Source of the DNA: Paulownia fortunei
Lineage: Eukaryota > Streptophyta > Magnoliopsida > Lamiales > Paulowniaceae
Length of the DNA stretch: 64,000 bases
NCBI GenBank assembly: GCA_019321725.1
Contig: CM033114.1
Coordinates: 21,336,216-21,400,215, forward strand
Direction: 5' to 3'
Each line of letters starts with the position of its first letter. The first letter of the stretch is position 1. The notes below the pieces were generated by a model. That model was given only the letters and a program-made list of their open reading frames with translations, ran no database searches and was not told the origin of the DNA. A program made the translations under genes and the position numbers. This document shows, piece after piece, positions 46,243 through 57,610 of the stretch.

Positions 46243-47750
46243 TCAAAATTTCTCAGAGCATCCTGACAAGAATTAGAAGTCACAAAAGAGACCAAATCAT
46301 ACATACTCAAGTAGCAGGAATAGACGACAAAATAACTTACGAGTAGGAAGAACAGGAAGCAGAATATGTTGGATGTTAAGAGCCTCAATGACAGAAAGAA
46401 TTTCTTCTTTGCCAGTTGCCACAAACAACTTCAAAATCTTCTCGTTCAGTTTCCCAGCTTTTAATGTTCTCTGCCATTCAAAAAAAAATTGCACAGGAAT
46501 GTTCAAGCTAGCTAAGAATATGTAGCAGGATTGCAATGCTTCCCCCAATAGACGAAAGGTGATCCAGCATTCTCATCAACAGTGGATAAAAAACAACCAA
46601 TTCAAGGAATGATTCATCAATTAACATCACCAAAAGTAAAAAACATAAAGAACTTCAGTTTCCAATAAGTATCATGATTATCCAATAAAGGTTCCAATTT
46701 TTTTTTCTAGCATTAACAAACATCCTAGACCATGGACCATTTGATAAAGTAACTATTTAGGACTGAGATACGCCAAAGACAATCTTCGTGAGCATCTCTA
46801 GAATCCTGCAGATAACAAGCAGTAAAATAATGAAATCAATTGACCACTCCTAGCTAATTTAGGAAAAACAGCACAGAATAACTAAGACGTTAGAGGACGT
46901 AAAGAATGAATATTCTTACATAATTCCATTTAAACTGGATCATCGGGTGATCAACTAGTCACTTTTCCCACACCTTTGCATAAAAACACAAAGTCCTAAA
47001 TAGTTCATAGCTGACCTCTGTTTGTCAGAAAGTATATTGAACAGGACAAGACCATTAAAAAGTAAAAGCTTGATCTTTTAACACATCAAAGCTAGACCAA
47101 AACTAATAAATTATAAAGTTATCGAGATGTCTTGTGCTTTAACTTCCATAGAGACCACTGGATACTATATTTTGCAGAGGTATAGTTCATGGGGGTTTGG
47201 TGCATGTTACCCTTATATATGTTTAACACATTTAGTCCATCATAGCTCAAAACAACAATGTTCCACAAGTTCACTCAAAAGTCATTATTTTAAGATAATT
47301 AACTAAAATCCAATTCCAACCTGGCATTTCCAATAAACGAGTCAAAACAAATCTCAAATACTAATCTATTAACTATATCCCTCAAAATAAAAACAAGAAA
47401 AGAAAAGAAAAAAACAAAAACAAAAACCAAAAACAAAAGCACCAAAAATCACCGACCACAAAGACCTCATCAAAACAAACAATCATTAATAAAATCAAGA
47501 CAAAACCATGTCACAACAACCAAAAGGGCACACCAAAATCCAAAAAGAAAGCATCTTTAACATATATTCATTACACACATATACAGATGAAGTGGGGTTG
47601 TTCATTTTTTTTTTAAGTGAGGATAAGTATACATACCACGAAGAGCTCGAGAAGAATGTGTTCAGGCAGAAACGAGAGATCATATATATGAGAGAAGTTG
47701 TTGAGGGCAGAGTCAATTGTAAGTGAGAGAAGGGTGGGCGGATTTCTCAT
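46243..47750 (-). CDS. Small conserved plant protein with an F-box-like segment
   Basis: Three exons: 47750-47637 (starts MRNPPTLLSLTIDSAL), 46470-46341 and 46262-46243, giving 87 residues that end CSEKF. All junctions are GT-AG and phases match. The segment LSFLPEHILLELFVRTLKAG looks like an F-box start (LPxxILLELF), but the protein is too short to carry a substrate domain. The rest, KLNEKILKLFVATGKEEIL and LNIQHILLPVLPTR, is helical and hydrophilic. I have an impression of a conserved plant-only family ending PTRCSEKF but cannot name it. The RGP-like pseudogene starts about 100 bp past its stop, on the same strand. Confidence 0.7.
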
Positions 47751-50700
47751 TCATACAGCTTTCCTCCGATTCTTGAGCTTCCTTTCTGTTTATTTATTTA
47801 GTTATTACCTATAAAAATCGATCAAATACTATAAATTAATATCTCTGCCGTTAGAGATACAGACAACATAACCTTAAAAAGTGAATTTGTCAGATGATTT
47901 TATCAGAAAAACATTAGGAAATTGGGAAGGGAAATCTTATGTTCTTACCAAGGTGGTTCTCCTCGACAGTTTTTCTTCTTTGCAATGTTCTGACCAAGGT
48001 TGCTCAAGAATCTTGAATGGATAATAGGGAGGTAGAATATTGATTTTGAGTGGAATTGTTGCATAGATTGATTAATAATTGTTTCATTTTGACTTTGAAT
48101 TTGGAAGCTTGCAAAAATGGAAAGTAAAGCATATTAAATTTAATCAAGATATATTTATTTTCGTATTTTCTTTTGGGGACGATAAGGGTTTGTTTTATTT
48201 CATTTTTTATCTTTATATTCTCATTTTCAGAGTTTTCAAAATTAATCTTTTCAAAAATATGAAAATGTATTTAGATATTTTGTAAAAATATTAATTTTAT
48301 TATACTAAAAATGATATTAATGGGTCTTATTATTTTTTTTAGGTCTCATTAATAAAATTATGTTGTATCAAGAAATTATTATTTGATTTAGTTTGGATCA
48401 TATTAGAAAAAAGAGAAATACTTATTTAATTAATTAATAAATTTTAAGTATTTTAAAATTAATGAAACATCATATCAATATTTTATAATTTAGGCTCTAT
48501 TTTGACTAAAAAGGTATATAGGATTGAAATTGATGATAATATGTATGAAAATTAAAAATAATAATATTTTTACTGAAGATGGGTAAAAATAATATTTTCT
48601 TTAGTGTTTTAGATATTAGAGACAAAAATAAGGTTAAAAACAAAAATCAGGGTGGGTACCTCAATAAATTTTGTACTTTCTAGGCACAATATTCATTAAA
48701 GGCCCAATTTGTCTAAAGATAATCTTTTTGCATCAAGCTCATTGAATACATATCAAGATAAATAGAAAAAATACCAAATTTTAAACAATTAGAACATCAA
48801 AATGCAAAAAATTATAACTGCAAGATTTACTTTTTCTTTTCAATTACATAGACTAAGTTGACAATAAAAGTTTGTCAGAACGAGTTTAAAATTTTTTGAA
48901 CTTATTATACATATAAAGTACTTAAAATAAGTGAACTTACATGATATAATTATTAACAAACTAAGTAAAATCTTAGTATAAAAATTATGTGTAATAGAAA
49001 TAAGTGCTAAAGAATTTAATATTATAGAAGAAACCATGTCCAAAAATTTCATAAAAGAATCCTAAAACACCTCAATATGATGCAGTACTTGTGTATGTTG
49101 TAACATATGACCTTAATCTTTTATAATATGAATAGTGGCATGCTAGTCTTATTTATATGTTCCTTCATTTCTTTTCCACATTTTGCATATTCACATAAAA
49201 TTCAGAGATAAGCATGCTTTTACATTAAATTGCATATATCTGTGTTTTTTAAAAATAAAATTAGAGAAACAAACAAATACATGAGTACTTCAACATATTT
49301 ATGACTATCAACTACCACAACACGATACTAATGACAAAATGACTTTGTAAGTATAACGATTAATAATGTATCAACACTCACTAATGAGAATAAATTATGC
49401 GATTAAATTCTATAAGATCACACTTCTAGTGGGACTTGAATTCCATTCGTTCCACTCGCAACAATCCAATTAATCCCAAAAATATATCGTTTCTCCTCCA
49501 AAAATGTTTCCGATTCATCGGACCTTAGAAAGGAGTCGCGATTTTTCTGAAAAAGTGTACATGCCGCAAAACAAAGGAATCCTATCTTCTTTTTTACCCG
49601 AAAAATCCGAAGCATTATATACTCATCACCAATATATCGCAGGATGAATAGTCATCGACTTTCGGGAAAGGGTAGACACCTCAAGACTTAGAACCTCAAT
49701 ATTTACTTGGACTTAGACCTCATTATCATATCCATGCATCTCTAAAGATATATTTTATTACTATTATTTCACAAAATGCATATAAAAACAAGTTGTTTCC
49801 GGTTTAATTTAAATAAATTCTAGCTTATATATAATCCTTTGTCTTGTGGTAACCCATGATGATTGTAGTAGGTCAATTGCTAATGAATTAGAGTGATCGG
49901 TATCCTATGTGTGGAATTAGAAGAGTATTGATAACTTAAGGCCGTCTTTTGAGTAAGTTATGAACCTATATGAAAGTATATAACTTTTGGTATAGTTGTG
50001 CATGTTGCAAAAATCTTAGCATATGTATGTATTGTAAAGATCACATAACTCAACCTAAATTATTAAGGTGAAGTGTGTTGTGTTTTCTAGGGCAAACCAA
50101 ACATTTAACTTTAAATCAGTTTACGGGTTGTTACACTAGTATATTTATCTAAATGATACATTGAATTTCTTGAAAATACTTTCAATTACATTATAATCTA
50201 GCTAGTAATGATGACATTGATTTACATGTAAATCTATCTCCATTATTTGTCTTTGATTAGCCATGACATGAGTTGCAAATTGTTTCACAACATGATAGGT
50301 ACACACTTTTTTTTAGCTTAACTTATCATACTAATGTCCATAAAATAAACAAAAAGAAACATATATCTATACAAGAACACTATTATAAAAAAAATATTTA
50401 CTCCTAAATAATTTTTTTGATAAATCTACTAGATGTTAAAAAAGATTGAAAACAAAGATATGAGATTATCATTTTAGGGAAAAATCACCTACCCAAATTA
50501 TCATTAAATAAAATAATTATATTTATATGTAATTGATGCATATTTCAAGTTTAGTAAAAATTACAGTGCATCCACACTTGTGAAGTGATTAATGGGTTTG
50601 CCTTGACCGATTATCATCTATATCAAATTAAGTGAACCAAGTTGTTATTTTTCGGACATGTAATGTATAATTTCAACAAGTGGGTGAAATATATTTCATA

Positions 50701-52564
50701 GACAGCTCATCTTCTTTTAATTAGTATCTACGGTAAACAATTATAGTTATTAACATTATAATTTTATGGTCTTGTCTTTTAAATTTCAAATCTAGCATTT
50801 AATATTTTTGTATTTATGCACAGATTCTTACAAGACATGACAGATCACATCAACGGATAGTATGAAAAGATAATTAATTGTCATTTTTCAATTTCTATTT
50901 ACTTAATTTGGTTGATGCCTAGATCTCTATAAATTATTAAGAAAAAGTTATTTCACTAAGTGCAAATATATTTTATTGAGAAGTCTTCTACAAAAGTATT
51001 CTCTCAAATCCCTTGTATACATGTTTAACATATTCATAGTGAATTAATAGAGAAAAAAATGATATTCAGTTATCGACCTACATATTCAAATTGACATATA
51101 GTTTTCATATAACTCTTTGTTTTATGAACCATTGTTTTAAGTATTATTTCTTACAAAGTTTGTAATTATTTGCAGTTTTGAAGACTTTTGAACATCTCCC
51201 AGATACAAATTGAGGTATTGGCTATTTTATTGCTTATTTATCATGCTATTATATGCACTTTTTGCTAGTCAATATTTAGTTGTAATTTTTAAGTAGAGTT
51301 CAATTGAATTTCAACATGAATGTTTGAGAAGTTCTGTATACAAAGAAGTTACGTACGTTTTGATAATATTTTCTTAGATCTCATCATTATTTAATTTAGA
51401 TTTTTGGCTAAAGTTTATTCTAATGAGTCCAGAGATGTTAAATCTATTAACATCGTGTAATAAGATTGGTTGAGGAATTATTATCCATGTTAATACATTT
51501 TTCCAATTTATTGTGGCATGATTGATAATGAATGCTTGACCACGACAAGAATTCGATCTAAAATCCACAAAAAAATAAGTCCTATTAAAAAACTTATTTC
51601 GATAAGTACATCATATTTAATATGATTTTTAACTCATACATATAATTGTTTGATTTCAACAAATAGTGAGGAAAAAATATTTTTCACAAGAACAATTGAA
51701 ATATTTCCTAGTTAATGCTGCAGGATTTAGGAAATTGATTCACTATTTGCACAAAAGAAATTACCATTTTATATCTTTGTTTATATAAAAACTTGAAAAA
51801 TTAATGTCTCGCAGCACTAAAAAAGGTTGCCCCATTTTTGAATTGCTCCAGATAACTAATGGAAAAAATAAATAATTGTTATACTGATACTCATGATGGA
51901 GATTATAGTATTAATAGAAATTATTCTAATAATATTGTTGTTTATTTAGAAACATCTATTATAGGGGCTAGGGATTCAATTATGTTGTTGCTTATAAGTA
52001 CTAATCTTAAGTTTCATTGTCTATCAATAGTTTTAAAATCACATGAAACATGAATCTACTTTTTTTTTATACCTAGGAAACTTTATTTTTCTATTTTTAG
52101 GATGTCAAATACCAATTTCAAGATTCACAAAGATGTCAAAGTTTATTTGATCTTAAATTATATCGCTTAAAATATCAATTTCGCTTAAATTATTTCATAA
52201 CTAGACATTAAAATATTATTATGTTTTCTTTTGTCAAAATACATCATGAAATTTCATGGTTGATAAAGAGTATCGTAAGTTGCATGATAAGAAACGACTT
52301 TCATTATTGGAATCTCCATTTTTGAATTGTTCCTTTGTTGATATGTCAGAACACTCCAAATGTTGTAGAACAAAATTGTGTCAGGAAGTGATTTTATTGT
52401 CTGTAAAAAGAAAAATCATAAAAAAATTGGATTTTGGTTTTTAATCATCCCAAATTCTTGAAAAATTTAGGAATTTTTCTATTTTTCCTAATTGGTTATG
52501 GTTGAATGCAAATTTTAGACTTAATATTTATTGTTATATGTATGTTTATCATTCTCAGAAACCA
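47751..52564. other. Gene-poor AT-rich tract
   Basis: No gene is supported over 4.8 kb. A GC-richer island at about 49430-49620 gives a 65-codon minus-strand frame that looks unlike its surroundings (possible organellar or transposon fragment). Open frames at 51859-52053 and 52256-52444 on the plus strand could be untranslated leader or upstream exons of the next gene; they share no frame with it. Confidence 0.45.
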
Positions 52565-55338
52565 ATGGAACAAGGAGCAAAATCACCATCAGCTTCATCA
52601 GATCAAGAGAAGCAACTCCAAAATGAGCTAACTTTAACCCATGAAGTTAATCCCATAGTGCATTCTTCTCCCCAAGAACATCCAGCTGAGAAAGAATTAA
52701 GTTGCAGGTTAGAATAACAATGAATATAAGTTCAAATAACTAAACTACGAAGATTTGAATTTAGATTTTTACAAATATTTTTACACTATAACTTTTTCTA
52801 TATATCTCATTCAATCATATTATTACATCCTTTTTTTTATTACGCTTACCTTTGATGTCATAGTCAAATGTGAAAAAACAATATCATAAAATTTACGAAC
52901 AATATATGATGCATTTTTTATTTCTAATTTCTATTTCGTTTATCTTGTCTAACTACATAAATAATGCTCCAGAATCACAGATACAAGTGAATTTCGACCA
53001 TCAAATCTTGAACTGCTAACTGCTTTACAAGGCAAACAAACACAACAAATAGGAACATCATTTTCAAGAGCTCCAATACCAGTAATTTCTTTAATCCTTT
53101 CATTTTAAGAGAATATTATGATTGATTTATATGGTTTTTAACAAGTGTGCTCGAGCATGCATGATCTTACACCAGTTTGTTTGTCTTTGTGTTTTTTTTT
53201 TCTTCATGTGAATGCAAATGTTGTACTAAATTATATATTTTCACAAGGGAGAATTTCTAGCACAATTTCATGGAGCAAATGAAGATCTTTCTGCATTCTA
53301 TTTGCATGGTAATTCAGGTTCCCATGATCAACAATTGTAAGTATTCTTTTACTCTCAAATGGTATTTTTTTTTATATTTTTTTATTTTCTTATCCAAATA
53401 ATAAAAATCCCATATGTATTTTTCACTTTATGTTGTTTTTAACATACAACGTAATTGAAATTATGTACCTTCTTGAAATAGGTTCCAAACAAGTCAAGTG
53501 TCTAAGCGTGACAATGCATTGATACCTACTGATCATGTGACGCCACGCAATGCTTGCTACAACGAGCTCGTGAACATATATAATCTACCTCCTATCGACT
53601 TTTCTTTGTTGGCATCGTCTTCCAAACTTCAAGGGGAGCATATTGGACCCTCTCAAACTTTAGTAAGATATAATGACCCCTCTATATTTGACAAAATATA
53701 AGCGACAAAGCATGTGAAAAATAGACAAAATTACATATATATCTAAAATAGATAATGTAGAGGAGGAGAAAAAATTGATACTCAAGGCATGACGAAATAC
53801 TTAGGTTTTCTATGGTACACACAAGGCATTAATGTCCATAAGCTTAGAAATTCGACATTGTTTATGACAGGTACCATTTGGAAGCTCAGGAGTTGATTCA
53901 TCAATTGATTTCAACACACAGAAAATTTATTCGACACCACAAACACAAAAGAATGCCATGATGCTTGAAACTCCAGTTCCATTAAGGTAATAAATCTTTC
54001 GTAAAAATAAAAATAAAAATAAAAATAAAATAATAATAATAATAATAATAATAATACTATAACAAGCAATTGACACGACAAAATTGTTAAATTTGTGTAT
54101 GCAAAATATGCATATTGTAGTGAATGCACACGAAAATCTATCTACCAATTATTCAAGAGTCATTTTACTATGTGAATAAATAAATTCTTTGTGTATGCAT
54201 ATTTACTAGTAGAATGCTTAATGTTTAGCTTATTTAAACAAGTTGAAATTAATCAGTATTAACTTACTTTGCACCTTTTTTTAGATCAACAAGAAAAGGC
54301 CTTCCAAATCGGATGAATGCACCAAGTGGCTTCGATGTAGCTAGTGGCAGCTCAAGTTATGCTAAACGCCCTGTAGCATTAGCACAGAAGGTATGGGATG
54401 TATATGTTCTTTCCTAGAGTAGTTTTATTTAATAAAAGAAGTATATTGTAAGTTACTTGTATGAAAAATCAAGTTGTTTATTGTTTTTTACATTTTTGTA
54501 ACATTGAAAATGGAAACATATATTCACCAAAATAGATATAAACGATCACAGGACTAGTACATAAACGACATAATGTATTTGAAACATGAAAGCCATCACA
54601 TATTACGTTTGTGTAAATTTATTTCTACTTCATGTATGTAGTCTCATAATTCCTCTATTTGATAAGTAAAATTGAGTCGTCAATTAGAAACCAGTTTGTG
54701 TAACGATGGATAATCAAGTATGATGAATAAAGTCACCTACTATTTGTTTTCTGACATTGAATTTTATTGAAGTTATTTTACTTATGATTCAAGTTATGTT
54801 ACCTATTTCGTAGAAATGGTATTTCTTCATATTATTTAAATTTCATGTATCTTATTTCTTGTTCTACCAAAAAAAAGAGTAGTTATTTTTCTTATTTATA
54901 ATTTATTATGCAGAGGAAGATGATATGGCAAGACGAGAAAACTCCAAATTATCGAAGTTGGAACTCTTCGGCTCGAGGTTATCAAAGATATAGTTCAAGC
55001 AACATTGACACTCATGGGGGAAGGTACCAATTGTAATCTAATTTTACAAGCTTAGTTTCATTTTAATCACATTAATATACACTCTTATATCAATAACTCC
55101 AAAAATATTGTTTAAAGGTACACATTGTATGACAAAAGGTATGAAGCAATCGGTCTTCCCGTGGACCCACATTTACGCATTTTTAATGCAACAAATGGAA
55201 ATGGTAAATTTTCTTTTAACAATTTTATTTTTTACTTATAAAGTATTATTTTTAAAAAGAGAAGCGCTACATATTATTTTTATTGATATGAAGTTATATT
55301 TTTCAGGGAATAAAGAATCCTCAAAGAAAATCAATTGA
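52565..55338 (+). CDS. Unidentified nine-exon gene, Ser/Asn-rich protein
   Basis: Exons: 52565-52707, 52973-53081, 53248-53336, 53482-53662, 53871-53986, 54285-54390, 54914-55023, 55118-55203 and 55307-55338, together 972 nt and 323 residues with every phase consistent. This is the main evidence that it is real. The protein is polar and low in hydrophobic segments, with no signal peptide or membrane span. Distinct motifs are YNELVNIYNLPPIDFSLLA, ETPVPLRSTRKGLPNRM and, near the end, LYDKRYEAIGLPVDPHLRIF. It looks like a nuclear regulator or scaffold, but I recognise no DNA-binding domain. The last exon is uncertain. The chosen phase ends NKESSKKIN, while another phase reads on naturally as GIKNPQRKSIDLFGRASKL, which suggests an indel or a different donor. 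Upstream coding exons are possible. Confidence 0.6.
54003..54056. repeat. (AAAAAT)n and (AAT)n compound microsatellite
   Basis: Four to five AAAAAT units are followed by about nine AAT units, within intron 5 of the unidentified gene. Confidence 0.85.
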
Positions 55339-57427
55339 TTTATTTGGAAGGGCTTCTAAGTTGATGTGTGGTGATTGAGGAATCCAATGATCTACTTATT
55401 AACTAGTTGTGAAAGTTTTCTAATGTTTGGACATCTATCTAGATGATAGCATTTTGATTTTTGTATTTGCACTTTCATTTCTTTTGCCTTATCTTTCTAA
55501 TACTTTGAGGCCTCGTTTGGGAATTTGGATTGGGATTGATCCGTTATATAATTATGTAGAATCAAAAGTTTGGAAAACTTGATTTGGGTCCATGATAAAA
55601 CAAAATGATCTTAATAATATTCATGCAATTGAATGACTAACTATCCTTACACAACCCCTATTATTACATAATCCGAGTTTTAGGTTTGGATCCAACAAAA
55701 AAAAGGATCTTCCATCTGTGCCCTGAGATTGGTGAGCGCATTAATAAAGCATATTTTTATCCTTTTTTAAATAAGGGGCATTTTGGATATTTTATATATT
55801 ATCCTAAACAATCCCTTATAGCAAATAAAAGATTATTAATTTTACATAATTTTTAAAAAATTTAATTATACAATCTAAACATTAAACTTTTACATATTAT
55901 AATATCTATGAACAGTATAATCATATTATATCCTATCAATCTTATTAATCATGTCAGTAAATCCAAATGAGGCCTGAGCTTATTAGAACTTCTAGATATA
56001 GGATTCATTTATTCTGAAAATATAATAGAACTGAAATTTATGCAAAGTTAGGACCACATATAATGGAGTAAACAGATTGTTAAAATTCCCCAAGTGATAC
56101 ACTTTCATAGGGTTGTATATTCTTCGTGTTAATCAATAATGATTACAATATTGGGTAACTCTGATATATATTTGGTCTTGCCCTACTTTGTATTTCCTTT
56201 TTTCTCCAAAGAGTTCCTATTTTTTTATTTGCAAAATAGGTGAATAAAATATCCAAGCCTATTGATTACAATTTTTTTAAGTGAAGCAATCAAATATATT
56301 ACATTTGGATATCAATTAACAATAAATTAACAATTATCAATCATTAATTTATAATAATTAACTATAAACAAACAAGTATTATAAAATATAAAATAGACAA
56401 ATATCCAAAACTTAAATTAATGACATCTTTGGACCTTAACTTTACACAAGATCAAAGCTTCCTTGGCTTAGTTAATAACTATTGATGGTGGCATTTTCCT
56501 TCAATTTGCCTTAAATTTCCACAATTCTTGTTTGCATAAACATTGTCTAATAATTTCCAAGTTCAAAACTGAAATTATCCTTGAATGGACAATTTTATAA
56601 TTCTTTCTTTTTTAAAAAAAATAAAAATGGGAGAAGATTTTTCATTTTGTTGTCTTAATTATTGTGCTTTACTCCTTACACTTTGCACCACTTCAGTTGA
56701 TTTACTGACATTGTTCTCAACAATATAATGCCAGATCAATCATATCAATATATCACTATATAGCATTATAAGTTTCAACTTCATGTAGAAGTTCCTATCA
56801 CAATGTCTGTGATCACAGCATGAACTTGAATGCTATTTGCATACTTACATTGAAAATACCTAGTAAAAGCTTCAACCAAGAAAAAAGAAAACACACACAC
56901 AGAAAAGCACAAAAGGAAAAAGAATAGCTAAAAAAGCCAAGAGAAGATGTTTCCTGCTCATCACTGTCCCAATATTATCCTTCACATATCCTTAAATGAA
57001 CAATTGGCTAAAGGAGGTTTTGAGCTGCCAAGTTGAGAACCAAAAAAATCTCCATGCGCCGTTTACTTGTTTCTAGGATATGATTTTGTAGACATTCCCA
57101 CATTTGTCTTAGTGAAATGAATCATCATCTCCATATTCTGAATCCATAATGCTGCTGTGTCTTGAATATACAAACTCAGATCCATCAATAGGTCTGATGC
57201 TGCTTTTCACAATGTAATATACAAACTTAGATCCATCAAAATGCTGCACTGCCTTGAATATGAGCCACTAGATTTCTAAAAGCTTTCTTGCCTTTGTTAT
57301 TTGAGCTCAGGCTTCCATTCTGTGGATCCTTGTTGATGTTGCTTTCTTGAATTTATCCTCTCCCATGACTCGGCCATCATGGGATTCTGTGTCGTGAACT
57401 AGAACCAAGACTACCATTTGGACATTC
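55339..57427. other. Intergenic between convergent genes
   Basis: Contains the Tourist-like MITE (55509-55974). The remainder to about 57200 is AT-rich without coding signal. 57250-57427 still resembles decayed kinase C-terminal coding sequence in another frame. Confidence 0.5.
55509..55974. mobile_element. Tourist-like (PIF/Harbinger) MITE
   Basis: Terminal inverted repeats GGCCTCGTTTGG (left) and CCAAATGAGGCC (right, i.e. GGCCTCATTTGG inverted), length 466 bp, flanked by a 3-bp direct repeat TGA. The terminus and size fit Tourist elements. No coding capacity. Confidence 0.75.
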
Positions 57428-57610
57428 TTAATCACTACTTGAACCAGCATAATAGACATGAGGTTCGTGAATTGTAACCTTCTTTGAATTGGATTGTTCT
57501 GGGAAACTGCTATCGCACCTCAAGTTGAAATCAGGACTAAAATCTCTTGCACCAGTGCTGCTACTGCTTGAACTTGAGATACTACGTATGCCCTGAGATT
57601 GCCATCTTAC

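Noticed and set aside
49418..49615. 65-codon frame in a GC-richer island, thought of as organellar DNA
   Set aside because: I could not match it to any plastid or mitochondrial gene; left unassigned.
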